Below are positions 51,692 to 60,748 of a stretch of 64,000 bases of DNA, piece by piece (positions within the stretch are counted from its first letter, which is position 1; every line of letters starts with the position of its first letter). Made by a program: the position numbers and the translations under genes. The notes under the pieces were generated by a model, which was given only the letters and a program-made list of their open reading frames with translations, made no database searches and was not told the DNA's origin. Origin of the DNA: Pseudomonas sp. QS1027 (GTDB lineage Bacteria > Pseudomonadota > Gammaproteobacteria > Pseudomonadales > Pseudomonadaceae); the NCBI RefSeq assembly GCF_002814235.1, contig NZ_PHSU01000011.1:434001-498000 (forward strand). Direction: 5' to 3'.

Positions 51692-52612
51692 ATGTGGTTC
51701 AAGAACCTGCTTATCTATCGCCTGACCCAAGATCTGCCTTTTGATGCCGAGGCGCTGGAAACCGCACTGGCGACCAAACCGGCCCGCCCCTGTGCAAGCC
51801 AGGAGTTGACCACTTACGGTTTCGTCGCGCCCTTCGGCAAAGGCGAAGACGCCCCGCTGGTGCATGTCAGCGGCGACTTCCTGCTGGTGGCCGCGCGCAA
51901 GGAAGAACGCATCCTGCCGGGTAGCGTGGTGCGCGATGCACTGAAGGAAAAGGTCGAGGAGATCGAAGCCGAACAGATGCGCAAGGTCTACAAGAAGGAG
52001 CGTGACCAGCTCAAGGATGAAATCATCCAGGCGTTCCTGCCCCGTGCGTTTATCCGTCGTTCGTCGACCTTTGCCGCGATTGCGCCGAAACAGGGCCTGA
52101 TCCTGGTCAACTCGGCCAGCCCGAAACGCGCCGAAGACCTGCTGTCGACCTTGCGTGAAGTGCTCGGCACCCTGCCGGTGCGTCCGCTGACGGTGAAAAC
52201 CGCGCCAAGCGCGATCATGACCGACTGGGTGAAGACCCAGGTGACCGCGGAGCATTTCTTCGTTCTCGACGAATGCGAGCTGCGTGATACCCATGAAGAC
52301 GGCGGCATTGTGCGCTGCAAGCGCCAGGACCTGACCGGCGAGGAAATCCAGCTGCACCTGAGCACCGGCAAGGTGGTGACCCAATTGTCCCTGGCCTGGC
52401 AGGACAAGTTGTCCTTCGTGCTCGACGACAAGATGGTGGTCAAGCGCCTGAAGTTCGAAGACCTGCTGCAGGATCAGGCCGAACAGGACGGCGGCGAAGA
52501 AGCCCTGGGCCAGCTGGATGCCAGCTTCACCTTGATGATGCTGACCTTCGGCGAGTTCCTGCCGCAGCTGTTCGAGGCCCTGGGTGGCGAGGAAATGCCG
52601 CAGGGTATCTGA
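51692..52612 (+). CDS. rdgC: Recombination-associated protein RdgC
   Basis: 306 residues from [13 protein letters not shown]; an ATG eight codons earlier is not family-like. RdgC proteins are about 300 residues and begin exactly so. The fold forms a ring-shaped dimer that binds DNA without sequence preference and restrains RecA loading. Conserved segments [15 protein letters not shown] and [14 protein letters not shown] are present. It starts 160 bp after the second tRNA-Val gene, on the opposite strand. Confidence 0.96.
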   Translation: MWFKNLLIYRLTQDLPFDAEALETALATKPARPCASQELTTYGFVAPFGKGEDAPLVHVSGDFLLVAARKEERILPGSVVRDALKEKVEEIEAEQMRKVYKKERDQLKDEIIQAFLPRAFIRRSSTFAAIAPKQGLILVNSASPKRAEDLLSTLREVLGTLPVRPLTVKTAPSAIMTDWVKTQVTAEHFFVLDECELRDTHEDGGIVRCKRQDLTGEEIQLHLSTGKVVTQLSLAWQDKLSFVLDDKMVVKRLKFEDLLQDQAEQDGGEEALGQLDASFTLMMLTFGEFLPQLFEALGGEEMPQGI

Positions 52613-52630
52613 TGCCGAGCGCGGTCCCTG

Positions 52631-52702
52631 TGCAGGAGCCGGCTTGCTGGCGATGGGGGCCTAGAGGTCGCTAAAGGCTTCGCGGGCAAGCCCTGCTCCT
52701 AC
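52631..52702. repeat. REPIN
   Basis: TGCAGGAGCCGGCTTGCTGG to CGGGCAAGCCCTGCTCCTACA. The two ends belong to different REP subtypes, so it may be a hybrid. First of two adjacent elements between rdgC and the symporter gene. Confidence 0.78.
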
Positions 52703-52741
52703 AGTGCGTTGTCAGGCACAGATTTTGTGTACGACACAGAC

Positions 52742-52818
52742 CTGTAGGAGCCTGGCTTGCCAGCGAAGAGGCCCTCAAGATCACCAAAGGCTTCGCAGGC
52801 AAGCCCCTCTCCCACAGG
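52742..52818. repeat. REPIN, partly degraded
   Basis: Starts CTGTAGGAGCCTGGCTTGCC and ends GGCAAGCCCCTCTCCCACAGG with mismatches in the right arm. It lies 40 bp after the preceding element. Confidence 0.72.
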
Positions 52819-52865
52819 CCCCCGCGCTTGTCTGGCCCAACACTGCATATAACAAGGAAACCCCC

Positions 52866-53831
52866 ATGCGCGCTCTGGCCACACTCAGCCGCTTCGTCGG
52901 CAATACCTTCGCCTACTGGGTGCTGGTTTTCGCCGTGCTGGCGTTCCTGCAACCCACCTGGTTCATCGCCCTGAAATTCGCCATCGTGCCGCTGCTCGGC
53001 CTGGTGATGTTCGGCATGGGCCTGACCCTCAAACTCGACGATTTCGCCGAAGTCGCCCGCCATCCCTGGCGCGTGGCCCTGGGCGTGATCGCCCACTTTA
53101 TTATCATGCCCGGCGTTGCCTGGCTGCTCTGCCGGATCTTCCAGCTACCGGCGGAAATCGCCGTCGGGGTGATCCTGGTCGGCTGCTGCCCCAGTGGCAC
53201 CTCCTCCAATGTCATGACCTGGCTGGCCCGCGGCGATCTCGCGCTGTCAGTGGCCATCGCCGCCGTCACCACCCTCCTCGCCCCGCTGCTGACCCCCGCG
53301 CTGATCTGGCTGCTGGCCTCGGCCTGGTTGCCGGTTTCGTTCGGCGAGCTGTTCTGGTCGATCCTGCAGGTGGTGTTGCTGCCGATTGTGCTCGGTGTCG
53401 TCGCCCAACGCCTGCTGGGGGCGCGGGTCCGCCATGCGGTGGAAGTCCTGCCGCTGGTGTCGGTGGTGAGCATCGTGATCATCGTCGCCGCCGTGGTCGC
53501 CGCCAGCCAGGCGAAGATCGCCGAGTCCGGCCTGCTGATCATGGCCGTGGTCATGCTGCACAACAGCTTCGGCTACCTGTTGGGTTACTTCACCGGCCGC
53601 CTGTTCAAGCTGCCACTGGCCCAGCGCAAATCCCTGGCACTGGAAGTCGGCATGCAGAACTCGGGGCTGGGCGCCGCGTTGGCCAGCGCGCACTTCTCGC
53701 CGCTGGCGGCGGTGCCCAGCGCGTTGTTCAGTGTCTGGCACAATATTTCCGGCGCCCTGCTCTCAACCTGGTTCCGCCGCATGAGCGAAAAGCAGGATCG
53801 CGAACAAGCCGCTGACAGTGCCCTGAACTGA
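52866..53831 (+). CDS. Bile acid:sodium symporter family transporter (PanS-like)
   Basis: 321 residues with about ten membrane helices. AAGGAAA precedes the ATG. Family motifs include PLLGLVMFGMGLTL and the sodium-site segments VGCCPSGTSSNVMTWLARGDLALSV and LEVGMQNSGLGAALA. Bacterial members such as PanS move pantoate or ketopantoate rather than bile acids; the substrate here is not known. The stop lies about 45 bp before the guanidine riboswitch. Confidence 0.88.
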   Translation: MRALATLSRFVGNTFAYWVLVFAVLAFLQPTWFIALKFAIVPLLGLVMFGMGLTLKLDDFAEVARHPWRVALGVIAHFIIMPGVAWLLCRIFQLPAEIAVGVILVGCCPSGTSSNVMTWLARGDLALSVAIAAVTTLLAPLLTPALIWLLASAWLPVSFGELFWSILQVVLLPIVLGVVAQRLLGARVRHAVEVLPLVSVVSIVIIVAAVVAASQAKIAESGLLIMAVVMLHNSFGYLLGYFTGRLFKLPLAQRKSLALEVGMQNSGLGAALASAHFSPLAAVPSALFSVWHNISGALLSTWFRRMSEKQDREQAADSALN

Positions 53832-53875
53832 AGGAAACTTGATCCCCCGGGCAGGAATGGGCACTATAGTGCGCA

Positions 53876-53931
53876 GCGCAGGGACGACCTTGCGGCTTGC
53901 GCGCGGTATCCATCCGGGGACGACCCCATCC
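53876..53931 (+). promoter_or_regulatory. Guanidine-II (mini-ykkC) riboswitch
   Basis: Two small hairpins with ACGA loops in GG-ACGA-CC context: GCAGGGACGACCTTGC and CCGGGGACGACCCC. They are separated by about 15 bases and lie directly upstream of the SugE-type exporter. This matches the guanidine-II class, in which two ACGR loops kiss and bind guanidinium. The second hairpin is about 10 bp before the ribosome-binding site ATGGAGG, so control is probably translational. TATAGT at 53865 is a likely -10 box. Confidence 0.85.
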
Positions 53932-53947
53932 ATAGATGGAGGTCTTC

Positions 53948-54265
53948 ATGTCCTGGATCATTCTGTTTTTCGCCGGTCTCTTCGAAGTCGGCTGGGCCGT
54001 TGGCCTCAAGTACACCGACGGCTTCAGCCGCCCGCTCCCCACCGCCCTCACCGTCGCGGCCATGGCCGTCAGCCTCGGCCTGCTGGGCCTTGCCATGAAG
54101 GAATTGCCGCTGGGCACCGCCTATGCGATCTGGACCGGTGTCGGCGCGGTGGGCACGGTGATCGCCGGGATCATCCTGTTCGGTGAGTCCATGGCGTTGT
54201 TTCGACTGGCGAGTGTGGGCTTGATCATCGCGGGATTGATCGGCCTGAAAGTCTCGGCCGCCTGA
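53948..54265 (+). CDS. gdx: Guanidinium exporter, SMR family
   Basis: 105 residues with four membrane helices, starting [26 protein letters not shown], which is close to E. coli SugE/Gdx. The essential Glu13 (FEVGWAV) and the [14 protein letters not shown] helix are conserved. It works as a dual-topology dimer that exports guanidinium in exchange for protons. The riboswitch upstream fixes the assignment. An in-frame ATG four codons earlier overlaps the ribosome-binding site and is rejected. Confidence 0.94.
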   Translation: MSWIILFFAGLFEVGWAVGLKYTDGFSRPLPTALTVAAMAVSLGLLGLAMKELPLGTAYAIWTGVGAVGTVIAGIILFGESMALFRLASVGLIIAGLIGLKVSAA

Positions 54266-54274
54266 CGCGCGCCC

Positions 54275-54359
54275 TGTAGGAGCCGGCTTGCTGGCGATGG
54301 CGTCCGAATGGACGCTGCAAGGCTCAAGGGCCTCATCGCCAGCAAGCCGGCTCCTACAG
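54275..54359. repeat. REPIN
   Basis: TGTAGGAGCCGGCTTGCTGG and its exact inverse CCAGCAAGCCGGCTCCTACA flank an unrelated centre. Same subtype as the copy at 11577. It lies between convergent genes. Confidence 0.88.
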
Positions 54360-54399
54360 GGTTTATTTCGCCCGCCAGTTCGGTGGGCGACACCGCCAC

Positions 54400-56277
54400 C
54401 TAGCGGTGCACCATCCCCCGCAACTGCAACACCTGCTCACGCAACTGCTCCGGCACCGCCACTTCGGCCCCGACCGGCGTCCCCGCCACCAGGGTCACCC
54501 GCGACCACAAGCGCCGGAACAACCCCTTGCTCGGATCACGGCTGAAGAAACTGCCCCACAAACCTTGCAGCGCCAGCGGAATCACAGGCACCGGAGTCTC
54601 CTCCAGCACACGGGTCATGCCGCCCTTGAACTCGTTGATCTCACCGTCGGTGGTCAGCTTGCCTTCAGGGAAGATGCACACCAACTCCCCCTCCTTCAGG
54701 TACTCGGCGATTTTCCGGAACGCGCGCTCGTAGATCTCCAGATCTTCACTGCGCCCGGCAATCGGAATCGCCCCCGCCGTGCGAAAGATGAAGTTGAGCA
54801 CCGGCAAGCGGTAGATCTTGTAATACATCACAAACCGGATCGGCCGCCGCACCGCGCCGCCGATCAGCAATGCATCGACAAACGACACATGGTTGCAGAC
54901 CAGCAAGGCCGCCCCCTCATCGGGAATCAACTCCAGGTTGCGGTGCTCGACGCGGTACATGGAATGGCTGAGCAGCCAGATCATGAAACGCATGCTGAAC
55001 TCGGGCACGATCTTGAAGATATAGGCGTTGACCGCGATGTTCATCACCGACACCACCAGGAACAACTCGGGGATCGACAGCTTCGCCACGCTCAGCAGCA
55101 GGATCGAGACAATCGCCGAGACCACCATGAACAACGCGTTGAGAATGTTGTTCGCGGCAATCACCCGGGCCCGCTCGTTCTCGGCGGTCCGCGACTGGAT
55201 CAGGGCATACAGCGGCACAATGTAGAAACCGCCGAACACGCCGAGCCCGAGGATATCCACCAGCACCCACCAGGCCTGGTGATAACCGAGGATCGCCAGC
55301 CAGTCGTTGGCCTGTACGTTCTGCGGCAGGTTGCCGGAATGCCACCACAACAACAGGCCGAACAGCGTCAGCCCGAACGAGCCGAAGGGCACCAGGCCGA
55401 TTTCCACCTTGCGCCCCGACAACCGCTCGCAAAGCATGGAGCCGGCGGCGATACCCACGGAAAACACCGTGAGGATCAACGTCACCACGGTTTCATCGCC
55501 GTACAACCACTCCTTGGCGTACGCCGGGATCTGCGTCAGATAGATCGCCCCGACGAACCAGAACCAGGAGTTGCCGACAATCGAGCGCGATACCGCGGGC
55601 GTCTGCCCCAGGCCCAGGCGCAAGGTGGCCCAGGACTGGCTGAAGATATTCCAGTTCAGCCGCAGTTGCGGGGTCGCCGCCGCCGCCCGGGGAATGCTGC
55701 GACTGGCCAGGTAACCGAGCACCGCCACCAGCACAATGGCGCTGGAGACGATGGGCGCGTAGTGCGCCGAAGACATCATCACCCCGGCGCCGATGGTCCC
55801 CGCCAGGATCGCCAGGAAGGTGCCCATTTCCACCAGGCCATTGCCACCCACCAGTTCCTCTTCCCGCAGGGCCTGGGGCAGGATCGAGTATTTGACCGGG
55901 CCGAACAGCGCCGAGTGGGTGCCCATGGCGAACAGCGTCAGCAGCATCAACGACAGATGATCGAAGACAAAGCCCACGGCGCCCACCGCCATGATCACGA
56001 TTTCACCCAGCTTGATCACGCGGATCAGCGCGTCCTTGGCGAACTTCTCGCCGAACTGGCCGGCCAGGGCCGAGAACAGGAAGAACGGCAGGATGAACAG
56101 CAAGGCACAGAGGTTGACCCAGATGCCGCGATCACCCGTGAGGGCCAGCTTGTAGAGGATGGCGAGGATCAACGACTGCTTGAACAGATTGTCGTTGAAC
56201 GCACCGAGGGACTGCGTGACGAAGAACGGCAGGAAGCGCCGTGTACGCAGCAGGCTGAACTGTGAGGGGTGACTCAT
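54400..56277 (-). CDS. MFS transporter-acyltransferase fusion (LplT-PlsC type)
   Basis: 625 residues. The first 420 form a twelve-helix MFS domain similar to the lysophospholipid flippase LplT. The remainder is a PlsC-like acyltransferase with NHVSFVD (HX4D), FIFRTAGAIPIAGR and FPEGKLTTDGEI. Such fusions probably flip 2-acyl-lysophospholipids across the inner membrane and reacylate them. AGGGAAG lies before the ATG. Fusions of this kind with a separate acyl-ACP synthetase gene are known; none is adjacent here. Confidence 0.9.
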   Translation of the reverse strand: MSHPSQFSLLRTRRFLPFFVTQSLGAFNDNLFKQSLILAILYKLALTGDRGIWVNLCALLFILPFFLFSALAGQFGEKFAKDALIRVIKLGEIVIMAVGAVGFVFDHLSLMLLTLFAMGTHSALFGPVKYSILPQALREEELVGGNGLVEMGTFLAILAGTIGAGVMMSSAHYAPIVSSAIVLVAVLGYLASRSIPRAAAATPQLRLNWNIFSQSWATLRLGLGQTPAVSRSIVGNSWFWFVGAIYLTQIPAYAKEWLYGDETVVTLILTVFSVGIAAGSMLCERLSGRKVEIGLVPFGSFGLTLFGLLLWWHSGNLPQNVQANDWLAILGYHQAWWVLVDILGLGVFGGFYIVPLYALIQSRTAENERARVIAANNILNALFMVVSAIVSILLLSVAKLSIPELFLVVSVMNIAVNAYIFKIVPEFSMRFMIWLLSHSMYRVEHRNLELIPDEGAALLVCNHVSFVDALLIGGAVRRPIRFVMYYKIYRLPVLNFIFRTAGAIPIAGRSEDLEIYERAFRKIAEYLKEGELVCIFPEGKLTTDGEINEFKGGMTRVLEETPVPVIPLALQGLWGSFFSRDPSKGLFRRLWSRVTLVAGTPVGAEVAVPEQLREQVLQLRGMVHR

Positions 56278-56368
56278 CTTCCCTGTACCTGAGTGGCGCC
56301 GAGAGCGGCTTTCTTGTTGGAAGGCGGATCACCACCCCCGGGCCACAACCTTACCTAAAATCAGGCAA

Positions 56369-57523
56369 CTATTTCGCTATTCCTGCCAGGCAAGGCGAAA
56401 CAAAAAGCTCGCCTTTATAGGCTCCGCGCAAGGTCTTCGAACCGACAATCAGCCAGAGCACCGCCAGCAACGCCACCAGTACCAGGCCGAAACCACTGAA
56501 AAAGCCCAGGTGCAAGGTGCTGCCCAGTTTCAAGGTCGCCAGGGAGTAGACGCCCAGGGGGAAGGTGTAGCCCCACCAGCCGAGGTTGAACGGGATGCCC
56601 CGGCGCAGGTAGCGCAAGGTGATAAGCACCGCCATCAGCATCCACCACAGACCGAAGCCCCAGAGGATGATCCCGGCGATCAGGCCCAGCCCGCTGGCGA
56701 TTTCGCCGATGCCGGCGAAACCGTTGGCGGCGAAAATCGCTGGCGAGTCCGCGCCCAGTACCAGCATGCCCAGGGCTCCGGTACCGATCGGGCCCAGCGC
56801 CAGCCAGCTCGAGGCTGCCATGTTTTCATGGGGCAATTTGTGCAGCGCCATGCGCAACAGCAGGATCACCAGGATGCTGAACGCCACCGGCACCGAGAAC
56901 GCCCAGAGCACATAGCTGGTGATCAGCACGTTGAACTGCATAGGGCTATCGAGCAGATGCGGCGCCAGCAGGCCACCGCTGGCCGCCGCCACTTCCGCGG
57001 CCACCACCGGCAACAGCCAGACCGCGGTCATCTGATCGATGCTGTGCTCCTGGCGGGTAAACATCAGGTAGGGAATCAGCACGCCGCAGGCCAGGGACAT
57101 GGCCACGTCGATCCACCACAGCACTTCGGCGACCTGCACCGCGCCGTCGCCCCAACGCGGCACGCCGAACAGCAGGAAACCGTTGATGATGGTCGCCAGC
57201 CCCATGGGGATGGTGCCGAAGAACATCGAGACCGTGGAATGCCCGAAAATCCGCCGCGCCTCATGGAAAAACAACACCCAGCGCGCGCCATAGAGCAGGC
57301 TGAACACGGCGAACAGCAGGATATTGAACAGCCACAGGCCTTCGGCGAAGGCACGCTGGCCCGGGACTTCAATCGGCAACTGGGCCAGGGCCAGCGCCAG
57401 GACGCCGGTGCCCATGGTGGCGGCGAACCAGTTGGGGGTGAACTGGCGAATGACTTCGCGGGGGTGCTGGAGGTGGCCTAAAGGCCTGATTCCGGATTTG
57501 ACGCTATTGGGGCACGTTTGCAT
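56369..57523 (-). CDS. TDT/SLAC1-family transporter (TehA-like)
   Basis: 384 residues with ten predicted helices. The first helix FTPNWFAATMGTGVLALAL and the helix WGYTFPLGVYSLATLKL are typical of the C4-dicarboxylate/malate, tellurite-resistance and sulfite-efflux family. AGGAG is eight bases before the ATG. Substrate uncertain: malate, sulfite and tellurite are the known options. Divergently placed from the fusion gene's upstream neighbours; no operon partner. Confidence 0.87.
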   Translation of the reverse strand: MQTCPNSVKSGIRPLGHLQHPREVIRQFTPNWFAATMGTGVLALALAQLPIEVPGQRAFAEGLWLFNILLFAVFSLLYGARWVLFFHEARRIFGHSTVSMFFGTIPMGLATIINGFLLFGVPRWGDGAVQVAEVLWWIDVAMSLACGVLIPYLMFTRQEHSIDQMTAVWLLPVVAAEVAAASGGLLAPHLLDSPMQFNVLITSYVLWAFSVPVAFSILVILLLRMALHKLPHENMAASSWLALGPIGTGALGMLVLGADSPAIFAANGFAGIGEIASGLGLIAGIILWGFGLWWMLMAVLITLRYLRRGIPFNLGWWGYTFPLGVYSLATLKLGSTLHLGFFSGFGLVLVALLAVLWLIVGSKTLRGAYKGELFVSPCLAGIAK

Positions 57524-57628
57524 GACTGACTCCTGTCCTCGGGTGAGGTTGCAGTCATCATAGAACCGTATCGAATATCCATATAACGGGTATTTTATCT
57601 AACTGTTATCTGTTTTATAGATAAGAAG

Positions 57629-57808
57629 TCAGAGGCTGCCTTCGGTTTCGATCACCAATACCCGCGCCACACCCAAAGGTTCGGCCCCATCCTTGCGATA
57701 ACGCATGCGGACCCGGCCATCGAGCACCACAAACACCTCCTGCCCGTCATTGACGTGCCAGACGTAGGGCTGGTCGCTCCAGTGCACGCGGGTGCTGATG
57801 CCGTTCAT
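57629..57808 (-). pseudogene. Cupin-domain remnant, 59 codons
   Basis: The frame from MNGISTRVHWSDQPYVW to VLVIETEGSL shows the central cupin strands (VNDGQEVFVVLDGRVRMRYR) but jumps from KDGAEPLG to ARVLVIETEG, omitting about 20 residues that carry the second His-containing cupin motif. Recognisable coding (GFTGSRPWAALDIAS) continues upstream of the ATG to about 57865, where in-frame stops occur without a start. Normal members are about 105-110 residues. I consider it decayed. It faces a truncated AraC-type gene 65 bp away. Confidence 0.6.
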
Positions 57809-57873
57809 GCTGGCGATGTCCAGCGCCGCCCAGGGACGGCTGCCGGTGAAGCCCCGGCTACGCGATAATCATC

Positions 57874-58488
57874 ATGGGCATCGCCGTAATCGCCTTCAAC
57901 GGCATCAGCCCTTTTCATTTATCCGTGCCCACGCTGGTGTTTGCCGAGCAGCGCGAAGGCATCGAAATGCCGCGCTTTTCCCTGAAGGTCTGCGGCTTCA
58001 AGCCGGGCCCACTGAGTACCTCGGCGGGTGTCGATATCCAGGTTCATCATGGGCTTGAGGTCCTGGAACAGGCCGATGTGATCATCATGCCATCATGGCG
58101 CGACACCGAAGAACGGCCGCCCGAGCCATTGCTGGAAGCCCTGCGCCAGGCACACGACAAAGGCACGCGGATCGTCGGCCTGTGCCTGGGGGCCTTTGTC
58201 CTTGCCGAAGCCGGGCTGCTGGACGGACGCAAGGCCACCCCCCATTGGAATTGGGCCTCGACCTTCGCCCGCAAATACCCTCGGGTGCTGCTGGATGCCG
58301 ATGTGCTGTATGCCGAGTCCGGGCACTTGCTGACCTCGGCCGGCACCGCCGCCGGCCTGGATTGCTGCCTGTACCTGATGCAGCAACTGTGCAGGGCCGA
58401 GGTCACGCACAAGGTGGCCCGACGGCTGGTGGTCGCGCCCCATCGTTCGGGTGGCCAGGCGCAGTTTGTCGGGCGCCCACCCCATTAA
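57874..58488 (+). pseudogene. GlxA/AraC-type regulator lacking its DNA-binding domain
   Basis: 204 residues containing only the DJ-1/PfpI-like sensor domain: VIIMPSWRDTEERPPEPLL, VGLCLGAFVLAEAGLLDGRKATPHWNW (nucleophile-elbow Cys present) and ESGHLLTSAGTAAGLDCCLYLM. The sequence reaches VVAPHRSGGQAQF, where homologues enter the linker to a C-terminal AraC HTH of about 110 residues. Here it ends after VGRPPH and a REPIN follows 17 bp later. The regulator has therefore lost its output domain. Alternatively it survives as a stand-alone DJ-1-like protein. Confidence 0.65.
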
Positions 58489-58505
58489 CGTCGAACACAT
58501 CCCCC

Positions 58506-58594
58506 TGTAGGAGCCGGTTTGCTGGCGATGGCGATTTTCCAGTCGATAACGATGTCGACCATCAGATCGCAATCGCCAGCAAACCGGCTCCTGA
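58506..58594. repeat. REPIN at the break point of the truncated regulator
   Basis: TGTAGGAGCCGGTTTGCTGG to CCAGCAAACCGGCTCC. Both arms carry the same GGTTTGC variation. It occupies the place where the missing HTH coding would be. Confidence 0.85.
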
Positions 58595-58597
58595 AGG

Positions 58598-59362
58598 TCA
58601 TGGGCTGTTAAACAGGCGCAAACCGCCGACAGAAGGACGCGTATCCACCTCTTGTTCCAAACGATAAAGATCCAGTTGAGCCTCCCGGCGTAACCACGCC
58701 GCATCCAGCACCGGCTCCGCACCCGGAGTTGGCCGCTTGATTTCATCGCCACGCACCAGCGCACCACGCAAAATCGCAAAACGCGCCCGGTTGATATGCC
58801 CGCCGGAGCCATAGGTGCCGGCCCGGCCCAACTTCGCGGCAACGCCGGTTTCTCGCCCGAACCAGCCGCCGCCGATACCGAGGCGCGCCATGATAAACGC
58901 ATGATCGCGGAGAATCGCCGCACAGACCTGGATCAATTCGATAAAGGCCTGGGACGCGATATCCATCGCCTCCAGACCATGCAACTGGGCAATGCGCTTG
59001 CCGACCCACACGCCCTTGGTCCTGAGCAACAGCGCATCGACGCTGTCATGGGCCAACTCGACCCGACGCCGCGGATCAGCCTCGTGCAACAGCGCCTGCC
59101 GCAAACTCTGCAGGGCAAAGGCCATGGGCGCAGCGCCCTGGGGCCGCATCCGCCGTGAGGGCAGCACATGGCAGAGCAGTTGATGCAGGCCGAACAGGCT
59201 CTCGGGCTGCAGGAACAAACGGGCCTGGGCGGACAACGGCTGCCAGGCCACCTCCTGCAGCAGACCGAGCATTTGTGTCAGGTCCGCAGACTGGAACCGC
59301 AGGGCAAGCTGGGTGGACGTCGGCAAGGGTACCCGGATGCCTGAGCGTGTGGGAGTCGTCAT
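58598..59362 (-). CDS. Conserved hypothetical protein, 254 residues
   Basis: No signal peptide or membrane segment. Leu-rich helical N-terminal half (LTQMLGLLQEVAWQPLSAQARLFLQ, LFGLHQLLCHVLPSRR); the centre has GVWVGKRIAQLHGLEAMDIASQAFIELIQ and LGIGGGWFGRETGVAAKLGRAGTYGSGGHINRARF. I do not recognise a family. It sits alone between the truncated regulator and an MFS gene, all facing different partners; no operon context. No clear ribosome-binding site precedes the ATG. Confidence 0.65.
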   Translation of the reverse strand: MTTPTRSGIRVPLPTSTQLALRFQSADLTQMLGLLQEVAWQPLSAQARLFLQPESLFGLHQLLCHVLPSRRMRPQGAAPMAFALQSLRQALLHEADPRRRVELAHDSVDALLLRTKGVWVGKRIAQLHGLEAMDIASQAFIELIQVCAAILRDHAFIMARLGIGGGWFGRETGVAAKLGRAGTYGSGGHINRARFAILRGALVRGDEIKRPTPGAEPVLDAAWLRREAQLDLYRLEQEVDTRPSVGGLRLFNSP

Positions 59363-59451
59363 TGAGCACCGTGATCCTTCCGGTAAAAGACCCCAGTCTG
59401 ACCAGCACCCCGCCGTCGATCTTGCAATAACCGATCAGCCGGCTGACCGGT

Positions 59452-60648
59452 TCAGGCCACCAGGTCCCGTGCCGGACGACGCCACAGCAACATCAGCAAG
59501 GCCCCCAGGGACAGCCCGATCAACATCACGCCGTAGCCATCGGTCGTCGCGATCAGGCCGAAACTGCGGCACAAGTTGCCCGCCAGCAACGCCGGCAGGC
59601 AGAACGCCAGGTAGCTCAGTGCATAAAAGGCCGACATCAGACCCGCCCGCTCATGGGGCAAGGCCAGTGGCACCACACTGCGCAACGCGCCGAGGAAACC
59701 CGAGCCAAAACCGCTGCCCGCGACCAGCGTGGCGAAGAGAAACAGAGGGAGACTGGCAGTGTGCACGGCCAGCAGAATCAGGCTGACACCGATGGCCAGC
59801 AGCACGGCCCCCAGGGGCAGGACTTTTTGCGCCGAACGATTGCGCTGGGTGAAGATCGCCAGAGCCCCGCTGAGGGTCAGCACCGCCACCAGCACGCCGC
59901 CGATCAGGTTGGAGGTCGAGCCGGTCGCGGCACGTACCAGCGAAGGCGCGAGCGACAGGTAGAAACCGCCCATGGCCCAGACCGCAACGTCCACCGGCAA
60001 GGCTATCCACAAGGCCTTGCGCGCTTGTGGTGGCACATGCAGGGTCGGGCGTAACGACGCCAGGGCGCCCGGCTGCGCACTGACCGTTTCCGGCAAGCGC
60101 CAGACATACGCCGCCTGCACCACCAGCAAACCAAACATGATCCAGTACACCAATTGCATGGGGTGTGGCGCGAACTCCACCAGCAAACCGGAACCGAGGC
60201 CACCGCAGGCCATGCCCAGCAAAGGCGCAATGCTGTTGATCAGCGGCCCCTTGCGGTTGTCATTGTCCAGCAGGGACGCACCCAGTACGCTGGTCGCCAT
60301 GCCGGTGGCAAAGCCCTGCAGTGCCCGCGCGGCGATCAGCAACACGGCGCTGTCGGCCGAGATAAACAGCAACATCGCGCCGATATCCAACAACAGCGCG
60401 GCAAAGATCACCGGCCGCCGACCCAGATGGTCGGACAGCGAACCGACCGTCAACAGCGCCGCCAGCAGACTCAGGGCATACACCCCGAAGATCAGCGTCA
60501 GGGTCGCCGCGGAAAACTGCAGGGTTTCCTGATACAGATGATACAAGGGCGTCGGCGCGCTGGAGGCGGCCAGAAAGGTCAGCAAGGTGATCGACAGGAA
60601 CACCTGGCTCGCCAGGTTGGAGACCGGCGTTTCGACGCGGTTGGACAT
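59452..60648 (-). CDS. MFS efflux-type transporter
   Basis: 398 residues, twelve predicted helices, with the loop motif GSLSDHLGRRPVIFAALLLD between helices 2 and 3 and LQGFATGMATSVLGASLLD in helix 5, which suits drug-type antiporters. GGAG lies eight bases before the ATG. It is divergent from a TetR-type gene 100 bp away, the usual arrangement of an efflux pump with its repressor. Confidence 0.88.
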   Translation of the reverse strand: MSNRVETPVSNLASQVFLSITLLTFLAASSAPTPLYHLYQETLQFSAATLTLIFGVYALSLLAALLTVGSLSDHLGRRPVIFAALLLDIGAMLLFISADSAVLLIAARALQGFATGMATSVLGASLLDNDNRKGPLINSIAPLLGMACGGLGSGLLVEFAPHPMQLVYWIMFGLLVVQAAYVWRLPETVSAQPGALASLRPTLHVPPQARKALWIALPVDVAVWAMGGFYLSLAPSLVRAATGSTSNLIGGVLVAVLTLSGALAIFTQRNRSAQKVLPLGAVLLAIGVSLILLAVHTASLPLFLFATLVAGSGFGSGFLGALRSVVPLALPHERAGLMSAFYALSYLAFCLPALLAGNLCRSFGLIATTDGYGVMLIGLSLGALLMLLWRRPARDLVA

Positions 60649-60669
60649 GGGTACACTCCACAGGAAAGC

Positions 60670-60694
60670 GCAAAAGCTAAAATGTTGCTTTTGC
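60670..60694. promoter_or_regulatory. Inverted repeat, likely TetR operator
   Basis: GCAAAAGC and GCTTTTGC, perfect 8-bp arms with a 9-bp spacer, 21 bp before the MFS start codon. A related partial sequence AAAGCAAATTCTTT lies nearer the TetR gene at about 60720. Confidence 0.62.
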
Positions 60695-60748
60695 GGAGTG
60701 TGCTACGGCTTTTCTCTTAAAGCAAATTCTTTGTGTTAAGGTTTTGGC

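Noticed and set aside
54406..56265. 619-codon open frame antisense to the MFS-acyltransferase fusion
   Set aside because: Gln/Arg/His-rich shadow translation; the minus-strand gene has complete motifs.
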